DNA from: Christensenella sp. UBA7597
GTDB lineage: Bacteria > Bacillota > Clostridia > Christensenellales > Borkfalkiaceae
DNA: 62,952 nucleotides
Assembly: GCA_002474405.1 (NCBI GenBank)
Contig: DLQW01000015.1
Span: forward strand, 37,726-100,677
Reading direction: 5' to 3'
Shown here: positions 17,550 to 26,093 of the stretch, piece by piece
How positions within the stretch are numbered: position 1 is the stretch's first letter
How the letters are laid out: each line of letters begins with the position of its first letter
Program-made: the position numbers and the translations under genes
The notes under the pieces: model-generated
Told to the model about the DNA's origin: nothing
The model's database searches: none
Seen by the model: only the letters and a program-made list of their open reading frames with translations

Positions 17550-18358
17550 AAAAAATAATCCCGATGATTACGGCGATCATCCTGTGCTTGTTATGCGTAA
17601 ATTGCAAACCCGCTGCGGATAAAGCGGAAGAAAACGATATGACTGCTCCTAAAAAATATTTTACTCTCAGTTTCGACGACGGCACTTACGAGGACGAAAA
17701 ACTCATCGCCCTGCTGAAAAAATACGATATTCCCGCCACGTTCTGCATCAACACGGGACTGATGGACGGGAACGACGTAATAGAAGTGGCCGGAAACTGG
17801 CGACGCCTTGAATACGATTATGCGAAAACCAACGCCGTATACAGCGGCTTCGACGTGATTTCTCATGCGTACACGCACAAAGAATTTACGCGTTTAAGCG
17901 ACGACGAAATTGTTTTTCAGGTGAAAACCGACTGCGAAAAAATCAAAGAACTTACGGGGAAAAGTCCCGCAGGCGTCGCTTACCCCGGCGGCACCGCGTA
18001 TTACGACGACCGCGTGACAGACGTTCTGCTTTCCCGGACGGACATCCGTTTCGCGAGAGACACCGACGACACGTACAAATTTGCGCTGCCGCAGAATTTT
18101 ATGGCATGGAAGCCTACGTGCAGTCTGCTGGATAACAGACTGATGGCGCTTGCGAAAGAATTTGCGGAGAGCGAGGCGACGGAAGATATGCTGTTTTACG
18201 GCTGGGACCACCCGTGGGCGATAACGGCATACAACGCCTGGAAAAAAGTAGAGGAATTTTTTGCGTACATTTCCGGTCGGGACGACATTGTATACGTTTC
18301 GAATACGGAGTTTTACGAATTATACAAAAATAAAATTCCTTCAAAAGGGTTATGGTAA
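17546..18358 (+). CDS. Polysaccharide deacetylase lipoprotein (CE4/NodB)
   Basis: A 270-residue paralogue of the preceding gene, with an added lipoprotein leader ending at Cys20 (LCVNC). NodB motifs are SFDDG (Asp44, Asp45), SHAYTH (His107, His111), AYPGG and a C-terminal YGWDHPW. The ATG at 17546 overlaps the previous stop (ATGA); an upstream in-frame start would lie inside the preceding gene. The pair gives the operon one deacetylase inside and one outside the membrane, which points to a polymer containing N-acetyl sugars. Its stop shares one base with the next start. Confidence 0.9.
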   Translation: MKKIIPMITAIILCLLCVNCKPAADKAEENDMTAPKKYFTLSFDDGTYEDEKLIALLKKYDIPATFCINTGLMDGNDVIEVAGNWRRLEYDYAKTNAVYSGFDVISHAYTHKEFTRLSDDEIVFQVKTDCEKIKELTGKSPAGVAYPGGTAYYDDRVTDVLLSRTDIRFARDTDDTYKFALPQNFMAWKPTCSLLDNRLMALAKEFAESEATEDMLFYGWDHPWAITAYNAWKKVEEFFAYISGRDDIVYVSNTEFYELYKNKIPSKGLW

Positions 18359-20127
18359 TGAAAAAATCGATTAAGTTTTTTGCTGCGGCGATTCTTTCCG
18401 CCCTGATTTTCCCCTCCGCCGCCGTGCGCGCCGGCGCCGACTGGTATCCGGACGACGTTCTTGCGGACGTTTCCGCCGCTGCGAGCGAGCTGAAAAATCC
18501 GCCCGCGGTGATTGCGGACGTTACTTCTTCAACCGTTCTCGAATCGCTGAAAAGCGGCGATACTCCCGCGCAGGCGATTCTTACCGTAGGCGAAAACGGC
18601 ACCGTCAGAGGCGGAAACGGCGAAACTATCTGCACGTTGTCCGTCGCGCTGGACGAATACCTCGGCAAAACGATTCTGCCCGTTTTCCGCGTGGACGATT
18701 CCACCACGGACGAACTGCTTGCCTTTTTTACGACCAACCGGCGTATCGACGACGCTTCGGTTGCCTCTTCTTCGTACGAAGCGGTGAAAAAAATCAGGAC
18801 GGCATATCCCGCGCTGCGCGGAATCATCGAAGCCGACGCCTCCGCCGATTTTAAAACAATCGCTTCCGCGGCGAACGCCGCCTATGCCGGCATCTGCGTT
18901 CTGCCCGAAGAAAGCGCCTCTTACGATACCGTGAGATATATCCAGGCAAGATTCAAAACCGTATGGGTGCGGGCGGAAAACGACGGACGAGTTTCCGTCA
19001 GAAACTGCGTGGCAAGCGGCTGCTTCGGCGTTGTTACCGAAAACGCCTCCGCCGTGTACGCAACGCTTAGCGAATATACGGGCGGCGTGAGCCGTACACC
19101 CTATAACGCGGCGCACAGAGGTCTGCCGGAATCGCACAACGAAAATTCGGTAAGCGGAACGCTTGCCGCCGTTGAAGCGGGCGCGACGCACGTGGAACTG
19201 GACTGTTATCTTACGACGGATAACGAAATCGCTTTCATGCACGACGCAAACCTTGCAAGGACATCCACCGGCAGCGGAAACATCGAAAATTATTCTTCGG
19301 CGGAGCTGGAACGCTTTCGCCTGAAACAGTTTACCGACGAAAAAATCCCCCTGCTGGAAGATATTGCCGCCGCGCTGAAAGGAAGCGACGTCGTTCTCGT
19401 GCTTGAAATCAAATCGGCAAAGAGCAACATCGTAAACGTGCTGGCGGAAAAACTCGGCACGGCGGAACTCGGATTTTTAAAAGACTATCTTACGGTGATT
19501 TCTTTCGACAGAAATCAGTTGCAGGCAATGAAAACGATATTGCCCGGAATTCCCGCGGCAGACCTCGGCGGAAAATCGTCGGACGATCTGAAAACGATTC
19601 TCGCGCGTTCGGGCGAATATAACTGCGGCATCGATTATAATTACAACGCGATAGACAAAACAACCGCCGACGGGCTGATCGCGCGGGGATTTATCCCCTG
19701 GACGTGGACGTATTCGGGCGAAGTAACGGTGATCGGCGGACTGGAAAGCGGGATTCCCGCCATGACGAACAACAACGCCGACGCGTTGACGGTTTTTCCC
19801 GAAAAAGTAACCGTTCTCGGCGAACAGACGGAAGTACCCGCAGCGGGCGGAACCGTACGGCTGAAAGTAACCGAATACGGCGGCGCCGAAAAAATCGTGG
19901 ACGGAAAAGCGACGGACGTAACCGATCTCGGCAACGGACAATATGAAGTTCTTGCCGAATACGAGCCTTCGGAATATTATCTTTCCACCACTTTGTACAC
20001 GCAGAAACAAATCGTTACCGTAACGCGGAAAAAGACGGGCTGCGGCGCGGCGATCGGCGCGGCTCCGCTTGTTTTAACGCTTATCCCCGTTTTCTTATAC
20101 GAATCGAAAAGGAAATTTTCAAAATGA
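18358..20127 (+). CDS. Surface-anchored glycerophosphodiester phosphodiesterase with degenerate N-terminal copy
   Basis: A 589-residue secreted protein: signal peptide (1-25); a region (about 45-240) that looks like a degenerate GDPD barrel without the HRG motif; an intact GDPD domain (about 248-480) with His253 (AHRG), Glu280 and Asp282 (VELD), His295 (MHD) and LEIKS; a beta domain; and a tail with TGCGAAIG, a hydrophobic segment and basic residues. The family hydrolyses glycerol-phosphate diesters. Outside the cell the target could be glycerol-phosphate on a wall glycan or teichoic acid. The ATG at 18358 overlaps the previous stop by one base; the ATG at 18352 lies inside that gene. Confidence 0.87.
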   Translation: MKKSIKFFAAAILSALIFPSAAVRAGADWYPDDVLADVSAAASELKNPPAVIADVTSSTVLESLKSGDTPAQAILTVGENGTVRGGNGETICTLSVALDEYLGKTILPVFRVDDSTTDELLAFFTTNRRIDDASVASSSYEAVKKIRTAYPALRGIIEADASADFKTIASAANAAYAGICVLPEESASYDTVRYIQARFKTVWVRAENDGRVSVRNCVASGCFGVVTENASAVYATLSEYTGGVSRTPYNAAHRGLPESHNENSVSGTLAAVEAGATHVELDCYLTTDNEIAFMHDANLARTSTGSGNIENYSSAELERFRLKQFTDEKIPLLEDIAAALKGSDVVLVLEIKSAKSNIVNVLAEKLGTAELGFLKDYLTVISFDRNQLQAMKTILPGIPAADLGGKSSDDLKTILARSGEYNCGIDYNYNAIDKTTADGLIARGFIPWTWTYSGEVTVIGGLESGIPAMTNNNADALTVFPEKVTVLGEQTEVPAAGGTVRLKVTEYGGAEKIVDGKATDVTDLGNGQYEVLAEYEPSEYYLSTTLYTQKQIVTVTRKKTGCGAAIGAAPLVLTLIPVFLYESKRKFSK

Positions 20128-21749
20128 ACCAGATTACTTATGTTTTACCCCAGAAAATCGTTTCGGCAAGCGGCTGCATCGAAAACGCCGAATCGCTGCT
20201 GAAACAAAAAACCGTTCAGATCGGACTCGGCGAGGACGACGTGGCGACAATAAAAGGTCCCGCGAGCATCGTTCTCGATTTCGGCTGCGAATTATGCGGA
20301 GGCATCCGTATTCTTACCCATTACATCACGGACGGCGCCCCGGTAAAAATCCGCTTCGGCGAATCGCTGACGGAAGCGATAACGCCGCTTGGCACGAAAA
20401 ACGCGACGAACGACCATTCGCCGAGAGATTTTTTCGCCTGCATTCCGCAGCTTTCCTCTTTACGGTTCGGCGAAACGGGCTTCCGTTTCGTTTGTCTGGA
20501 ATTTTCCGAAGGCGAATACAGAATTAAAAGCGTTCTTGCGGAAAGCGAACGGGAACCGCACGAAATCAAGGGCGACTTCGAATGTTCCGACCCGCTTGTG
20601 AACGAAATTTATTCCGTTGCGCGGCGCACGCTTTTTCTCTGCCTGCAGAAAGATATGATTTGGGACGGCATCAAGCGCGACAGGCTGGTGTGGATAGGCG
20701 ATCTGCATCCCGAAACGCTCGGACTGCTGTATACCGCGGGCGGCATAAAAAACATTGAAAACTGCCTTGATTTCGCCGCTACGGAAACGCCCCCCACCGG
20801 CTGGATGAACACGCTGACGGCGTATTCGTTCTGGTGGATCGTCGTGCTGTACGATTATTATCGCTTTACGGGGAAAACCGACATGGTTTTAAAACATGCC
20901 GATTACCTCGATAAACTCACGGAACATACCGACAGCCTGATCGGCAACGACGGCTCCACGGATTTTCCGAGCGATTTTCTCGACTGGCCTACCAGCGGCA
21001 GCAAAGACGCGGCGGAAGGCGTTGCCGCGCTGTGCAAAATCGCGTGCGAACGGGCGAGAACGCTGCTTCGCATTGCGGGGAAAAACCCCTCTCACGCGCA
21101 AAACGCGGTGGCAAAACTTGCGGCAAGGCGCCCCGTGCCCCTCACGGCGAAACAGGCGATCGCCATGCGCTATCTCGCGTTCGGAAAAGACGCGGAAACG
21201 GTGGGAAAACAGCTGACCGACGGCGGAGCCAAAGGCTTATCGACGTTTATGAGTTATTATATTTTATCCGCAATCGGTCGGACCGCCGGAACGGAAAACG
21301 CGCTTGCCGTGATGAAAGAATACTACGGCGGCATGCTGGAAAAAGGCGCTACGTCGTTCTGGGAGGATTTCGACGTGGAATGGATTCCTCAGAGCGGCAG
21401 AATCGACGAATTGCCGGCGGAAGGACAGAAAGATATTCACGGCGATTTCGGCAAATACTGTTATACGGGTTTCCGCCATTCGCTTTGCCACGGCTGGTCG
21501 TGCGGGCCGATAGAATTTCTGGCGGAATCGGTACTGGGAATCACCGTTTCCGAAACCGATTGCAAAGCCGTCTCCGTTACCCCCTCGCTCGGCAATCTGA
21601 CGTATGCGAAAGGGAAATTCCCCACGCCTTACGGCATCGTGGAAGTTTCTCACACGGCTGCCGCCGACGGCATCCGCACGAAGATCACCGCGCCGAAAGA
21701 AATTACCGTTTCCGCAAACGGCTGCATCGCCGACATCAGATATATTTAA
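20124..21749 (+). CDS. GH78-like alpha-L-rhamnosidase, short cytosolic form
   Basis: A 541-residue protein with no signal. An N-terminal beta region contains VLDFGCELCGGIRI, and the (alpha/alpha)6 barrel begins near 150. DGIKRDRLVWIGD (181-193) matches the GH78 hallmark DGPKRDR.W.GD, including the acidic residues around the active site, and SLCHGWSCGP is the usual late motif. GH78 enzymes are normally 700-1000 residues, so this one lacks several accessory domains. It starts by ATGA overlap with the GDPD gene. The likely role is removing terminal alpha-L-rhamnose, or a similar deoxysugar, from imported oligosaccharides. Confidence 0.83.
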   Translation: MNQITYVLPQKIVSASGCIENAESLLKQKTVQIGLGEDDVATIKGPASIVLDFGCELCGGIRILTHYITDGAPVKIRFGESLTEAITPLGTKNATNDHSPRDFFACIPQLSSLRFGETGFRFVCLEFSEGEYRIKSVLAESEREPHEIKGDFECSDPLVNEIYSVARRTLFLCLQKDMIWDGIKRDRLVWIGDLHPETLGLLYTAGGIKNIENCLDFAATETPPTGWMNTLTAYSFWWIVVLYDYYRFTGKTDMVLKHADYLDKLTEHTDSLIGNDGSTDFPSDFLDWPTSGSKDAAEGVAALCKIACERARTLLRIAGKNPSHAQNAVAKLAARRPVPLTAKQAIAMRYLAFGKDAETVGKQLTDGGAKGLSTFMSYYILSAIGRTAGTENALAVMKEYYGGMLEKGATSFWEDFDVEWIPQSGRIDELPAEGQKDIHGDFGKYCYTGFRHSLCHGWSCGPIEFLAESVLGITVSETDCKAVSVTPSLGNLTYAKGKFPTPYGIVEVSHTAAADGIRTKITAPKEITVSANGCIADIRYI

Positions 21750-21755
21750 ATTTTT

Positions 21756-24680
21756 ATGGACATGAATTTCGAATTACTGAAAAATCCTACCGTCGTTTAC
21801 CGCGGAAAGCCTTTCTGGGCATGGAACGGGAAAATAGAGAAAAGCGAAGCGGAAAAGCAGGTGAAAGCCTTTAAAAAAATGGGCTTCGGCGGAGCGTTTA
21901 TCCATTCGCGGACGGGGCTTGTTACCGAATATATGAGCGAGGAATGGCTGGACGACGTGAAGTTTGCCGCCATGAAACTGCATGAAAACGGCATGGAAGC
22001 CTATCTTTACGACGAAGATCGCTGGCCGAGCGGCACCTGCGGCGGCTACGTTACCGCCGAAAAGCAGTTTCGGGCGAAATACATGATTTACCGCGAAGTG
22101 CAAGGCGACTACGAAACGCCGGAAAATTTTCTCGGTCTTTTCGCCGTGGAATTTGCGGGCGACGCCGTGGAAAAATACCGCGCCATCGCCGATCCGCGCG
22201 ACAAACGCGAAAACGAAAGAGTGTTCGTATTCTACTACGACTACATGCAGCCGGACAGCTTTTACAACGGTTACACTTACGCGGACACGATGAACAAAGC
22301 CGCGACGGAGCGCTTTCTGGCGCTGACGCACGAAAAATATTACAAGGCTTTCGGCGAATTGTTCGGAACCGTGATTCAGGGGATATTCACCGACGAACCG
22401 CACAGAAACCCCTACCTCAACGGCTTCGGCAGAAAAGAAAAACGCGCCGAAAAAGAAATTCCCTATACGTATTGTTTGTTTGAGGAATTCGAAAAACGCA
22501 ACGGTTATAAAATTCAGGAGCGGCTGCCGCTGCTGTGGTTCGGCGACGCGCACAACGAATTCTGCAAAGAGGCGTACGACCTTATCGAAACCGAGCAGGA
22601 ACTCTTCCTCGAAAATTTCGCGATCCCCTACCGCAACTGGTGCCGCAGCCATCATCTGCGCGTAACGGGGCACGTTCTGCACGAAGATAATCTTGCCGCG
22701 CAGACGACGATGTGCGGCAGCGTGATGAGATATTACGAATACATGGATATGCCCGGCATGGATAATCTGTGCGAGGATAATTTTGCCGTGAACGTTCCGT
22801 CGCTCGTAAAATCCGTTGCAAAGCAGCTCGGCAAAAAATTCGTGCTGGACGAATTATACGCCGCGACGGGCTGGAAAATGACGTTTGCGGATTACAAGCG
22901 CACGGGCGAATGGCAGAGCATGGGCGGCATCAATCTGCGTTGCCCGCACCTCAGCTGGTACACGATGAAAGGACAGGCAAAACGCGATTATCCCGCAAGC
23001 TTTCTCACGCAATCGGCATGGTATCAGGACTTCGGCTATACGGAAAGCTATTTTTCACGCCTGCAATACCTTCTCACCGAAGGCGAAGAACAGGTTGACG
23101 CGGCAATCATCAACCCCGTGGAATCGCTCTGGGGGCTTGTGAACGAGCGCACCTTTAAAAACTGTTTCGGTTCGGACGTTCCCGCCGTATGCAAACTCGA
23201 AAAAGAATATTACGACCTGTTTTATTATATCCGCATGCACGGCGGAAGCGCGGATTATATCGACGAAGGCATTTTCTCCGCACACGGCGGCACGGAAGGC
23301 AACGAACTGGTTGTCGGGAAAAAACGTTATAAAAAAGTGATTCTGAACGGCAATATCAATCTGCGCCTTTCCACCCTGAATGCGTTGAAAAGCTTTCTGC
23401 ATAACGGCGGCACGCTGATTGTTGCGGGTGACATGCCCCGCTATCTCGACGGAGTGCGGCACGATTACGCGGAAGATCTGCAAGGCGCGATACGCACGGA
23501 ATTCGCCCCCGAAAAGGTTTTCGGGCTCATCCGTCAGCCGGATTATTGTACGAACAGCGATGAAATCATCGCCGAAAAACGGACGTTCGGGATCAGCGCC
23601 TGCTATTTCTTCCTGAACCGCGCGGAAGGAAACACGCAGACGGAAATTTTCATCGATACCGATCGGATTCCCGCCGCCGTAAACCTGACGGACGGCACGC
23701 TTGCGCCCGTTGCCTTCCGAAGAAACGGGCATACCGTTTCGATAAAAAAGGACTTTGCGCGCGGAGAATTGCTTGCCGTATATTGTTCCGACGATAACCC
23801 GACCGAAGAAAAACAGCTCCGCTATGAAACCGTCGCGTTCCCCGAACAATTCGATTACAAACTTTCCGAGCCGAATATTCTTCCCCTCGACGTTGCCGAA
23901 TGTTACGTAGACGGCGAATTTTTCTGCAAAGACTCCGTTCTGACCGTCGACGAAAAATTGCGGGATCGTTTTTCGATGACGCGCCGCCACGGAGAAATGG
24001 TTCAGCCGTGGTTCAGAAACAAATATTTCCCTGCCCCCGCCGTCGCGGCAAAAGTTACGCTCGTCTTTGATTTCTTCGCCGAAGAGATTCCGCAGAACGC
24101 GTATCTGATGACCGAAGATCCGTGCGCGGAGATCGCCATTAACGGAACGCCTCTGCGCGGCGAAATCTCCGAGGGGTATATAGACGTCTGTTTCAAAAGG
24201 ATAAAAATTCCGGAAAGCGCCATTCTGCCGGGTTGCAATAAAATTTCGGTTGCTTTTGACTTCACCGACCGATACGACATCGAAAGTTTGTATCTTACCG
24301 GCGATTTCGGCGTAGACGAAAACGATAAAATTACGGCACTGCCGCGCAAACTGCGCCCCGGAGACGTCTGCCCGCAGGGATTGAAGTACTACGGCGGAAG
24401 AATTATACTTTCCGCGCCGTTGGATAACGGAAATTACCGGGTACGGCTGAACGGACTGCCTGCGGCGATTTGTTATTTCAATTCGGCACCCGTTGCCTTT
24501 CTGCCGTATGAAACGGATTTTTCCGTTACGGAAAATCTGCTTACCGTGGAAGAAGTTTTCACCCGCCAGAACGTTTTCGGCAGCACGCCGGAAGGCGGGA
24601 AGCACAGCGGAATAATCCCTCAGGGATTGCCCGTTGCCGAAGAAATTACTCTGTTACGCGCCACGGAACAGACGCAATAA
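21756..24680 (+). CDS. GH106-like glycosidase (alpha-L-rhamnosidase type), cytosolic
   Basis: A 974-residue protein without a signal peptide, last in the operon. The TIM-barrel start is typical of the GH106/rhamnosidase-like group: PFWAWNG (19-25), GGAFIHSRTGL (45-55), SEEWLDDVK and LYDEDRWPSG (84-93). A further IFTDEPH strand end, a gatase-like domain around 540-600 and C-terminal beta-sandwiches follow. Start codons at 21756 and 21762 are both possible and no clear ribosome site is seen. It pairs with the GH78-like enzyme, so two rhamnosidase-type families lie side by side. A paralogue is at 32863. The linkage cleaved is not known. Confidence 0.8.
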   Translation: MDMNFELLKNPTVVYRGKPFWAWNGKIEKSEAEKQVKAFKKMGFGGAFIHSRTGLVTEYMSEEWLDDVKFAAMKLHENGMEAYLYDEDRWPSGTCGGYVTAEKQFRAKYMIYREVQGDYETPENFLGLFAVEFAGDAVEKYRAIADPRDKRENERVFVFYYDYMQPDSFYNGYTYADTMNKAATERFLALTHEKYYKAFGELFGTVIQGIFTDEPHRNPYLNGFGRKEKRAEKEIPYTYCLFEEFEKRNGYKIQERLPLLWFGDAHNEFCKEAYDLIETEQELFLENFAIPYRNWCRSHHLRVTGHVLHEDNLAAQTTMCGSVMRYYEYMDMPGMDNLCEDNFAVNVPSLVKSVAKQLGKKFVLDELYAATGWKMTFADYKRTGEWQSMGGINLRCPHLSWYTMKGQAKRDYPASFLTQSAWYQDFGYTESYFSRLQYLLTEGEEQVDAAIINPVESLWGLVNERTFKNCFGSDVPAVCKLEKEYYDLFYYIRMHGGSADYIDEGIFSAHGGTEGNELVVGKKRYKKVILNGNINLRLSTLNALKSFLHNGGTLIVAGDMPRYLDGVRHDYAEDLQGAIRTEFAPEKVFGLIRQPDYCTNSDEIIAEKRTFGISACYFFLNRAEGNTQTEIFIDTDRIPAAVNLTDGTLAPVAFRRNGHTVSIKKDFARGELLAVYCSDDNPTEEKQLRYETVAFPEQFDYKLSEPNILPLDVAECYVDGEFFCKDSVLTVDEKLRDRFSMTRRHGEMVQPWFRNKYFPAPAVAAKVTLVFDFFAEEIPQNAYLMTEDPCAEIAINGTPLRGEISEGYIDVCFKRIKIPESAILPGCNKISVAFDFTDRYDIESLYLTGDFGVDENDKITALPRKLRPGDVCPQGLKYYGGRIILSAPLDNGNYRVRLNGLPAAICYFNSAPVAFLPYETDFSVTENLLTVEEVFTRQNVFGSTPEGGKHSGIIPQGLPVAEEITLLRATEQTQ

Positions 24681-24725
24681 TCCGCCGCCCACGCGGAAAA
24701 AGCAGAAAAAACGCTTAATACATGA

Positions 24726-24764
24726 AAAATAACCGCTGCGGAGAAATTCCGCCGCGGTTATTTT
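24726..24764. terminator. Bidirectional intrinsic terminator between convergent operons
   Basis: A 16-bp stem with one mismatch (24726-24741 with 24749-24764) and a 7-nt loop, with A-rich 5' and T-rich 3' flanks on both strands. It separates the plus-strand operon ending at 24680 from the minus-strand operon ending at 24798. Confidence 0.88.
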
Positions 24765-24797
24765 GTTTTACAAACCCATATGTATTCCGTACAAAAT

Positions 24798-26051
24798 TTA
24801 TTTTCGAACGACGGGCAGCGGAAGCACGTCCACAATCTGCCGTTCTTTGTATTTCCCGTTCGTGAAATCGGGAACTTCCACGGGCGCACCGCCGTTTGCT
24901 ATCGACTGTTCGGATAACGCCGTTACGCACATCATCGCGCACGCTTCGTATACGTCGATCGGCATTTCCTCTTTATTCGCCACCGCGCGGAAGAAATGTT
25001 TCAGCATGATGTAGTCCATTCCGCCGTGCCCTGTTTTAAGTTGTTCTTCCGTAATCGTTTTCCAGTCGTCGGGCAAATATTCCTCGTAATCGTTCTGACT
25101 GTTCAGCGCGCTTTGTATCGAATCTTTTTCGTGATCAAACTTTTCGCCGTCGATAATGACGGCTTTCAACGTCTGATTATAATACCCTTTCGTGCCGCTC
25201 ACCGTGATTTCTCTGTCGTACAGCCGCGGCAGAGTGGTATCGAGTTTCAGCGTAATCAATTCGCCGTTTTCGCATTGAATCGACGTTGTTACCACGTCGC
25301 CCTGTTTGAATTTCGTACCCTTCAACGCCGAAACTTCTTCATGCGTGTTTATGTATTCTTCCAACCCACGTGCCTTTGAAGCCGAAGCCGTAAGCGACGT
25401 GAATTTGTTGCCGCGCGTGATGCCGAGCAATTTGATAATCGGACCTAATTCGTGCGTGGGATAATTTTCACAGTTGTGGTTTTTATATTCTTCCAGACGG
25501 TAATGCCCGCGCTTCAAGCCGACTTCGGTGATTTCGTTTCTTAAATCGTGGCAATACGCGCCGTGGCAATAACAAATTTCGCCGAGTTTACCGTTGCGCA
25601 CAAGCGAAGTAACAAGCAATTCGTCCTTATTATAGCAACAGTTTTCGAGAAACATAAACGGCGTTTTTGTTTTCTCGTAGGTTTCCACGAGCTTTTGCAT
25701 ATCGCCCAAATTGTGCGTGCCGCCTACCTCGATTGCCACCGCCACGCCCTTTTTCATCGCCGCAAGCGCGACTTCTACGTGTGAAGCCCAGCTTGTGGAA
25801 ACGATCACCGCGTCTACTCCGCTTTGCAACACCTCGTTATAATCGGCGGTTTTCAACGGTTCGCATTGTCCCGCTTTTACCACCTTTTCGGCGGCGAAAT
25901 TTACGCGCTCTTCGCGGGAATCGCACACCGCCGTTACAAGCACGTCGGAATTATTCAAAATGTTGCCGAGCAAGCCGATGCTTCCGTCCGTCATTCCGTA
26001 CGCCGCGCCGCGCTGTCCTAACCCGATTACGCCTATTTTTAATTTATCCAT
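24798..26051 (-). CDS. GH109-like NAD-dependent glycosidase (Gfo/Idh/MocA fold)
   Basis: A 417-residue protein with the N-terminal Rossmann motif GVIGLGQRGAAYG. In place of the EKP of ordinary Gfo/Idh/MocA dehydrogenases it has AIEVGGT (107-112). The later FLENCCY (134-140), HDLR, NYPTHELGP (196-204, with Tyr197 and His200) and a Ser/Lys/Arg-rich block near 220-230 match the pattern of GH109 alpha-N-acetylgalactosaminidases, which use NAD+ in an oxidation-elimination route. No Tat or Sec signal is present, so it acts in the cytosol. It is the last gene of the second operon. A close GH109 relative with another substrate is possible. Confidence 0.75.
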   Translation of the reverse strand: MDKLKIGVIGLGQRGAAYGMTDGSIGLLGNILNNSDVLVTAVCDSREERVNFAAEKVVKAGQCEPLKTADYNEVLQSGVDAVIVSTSWASHVEVALAAMKKGVAVAIEVGGTHNLGDMQKLVETYEKTKTPFMFLENCCYNKDELLVTSLVRNGKLGEICYCHGAYCHDLRNEITEVGLKRGHYRLEEYKNHNCENYPTHELGPIIKLLGITRGNKFTSLTASASKARGLEEYINTHEEVSALKGTKFKQGDVVTTSIQCENGELITLKLDTTLPRLYDREITVSGTKGYYNQTLKAVIIDGEKFDHEKDSIQSALNSQNDYEEYLPDDWKTITEEQLKTGHGGMDYIMLKHFFRAVANKEEMPIDVYEACAMMCVTALSEQSIANGGAPVEVPDFTNGKYKERQIVDVLPLPVVRK

Positions 26052-26093
26052 TTCCGTCTGATTTTTTCCTTCCGATAGTTTCTCCGCAGACTG

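Noticed and set aside
24798..26051. Plain Gfo/Idh/MocA sugar dehydrogenase
   Set aside because: The EKP motif is replaced by EVGG and several GH109-type motifs are present, so the glycosidase call is preferred, though not certain.
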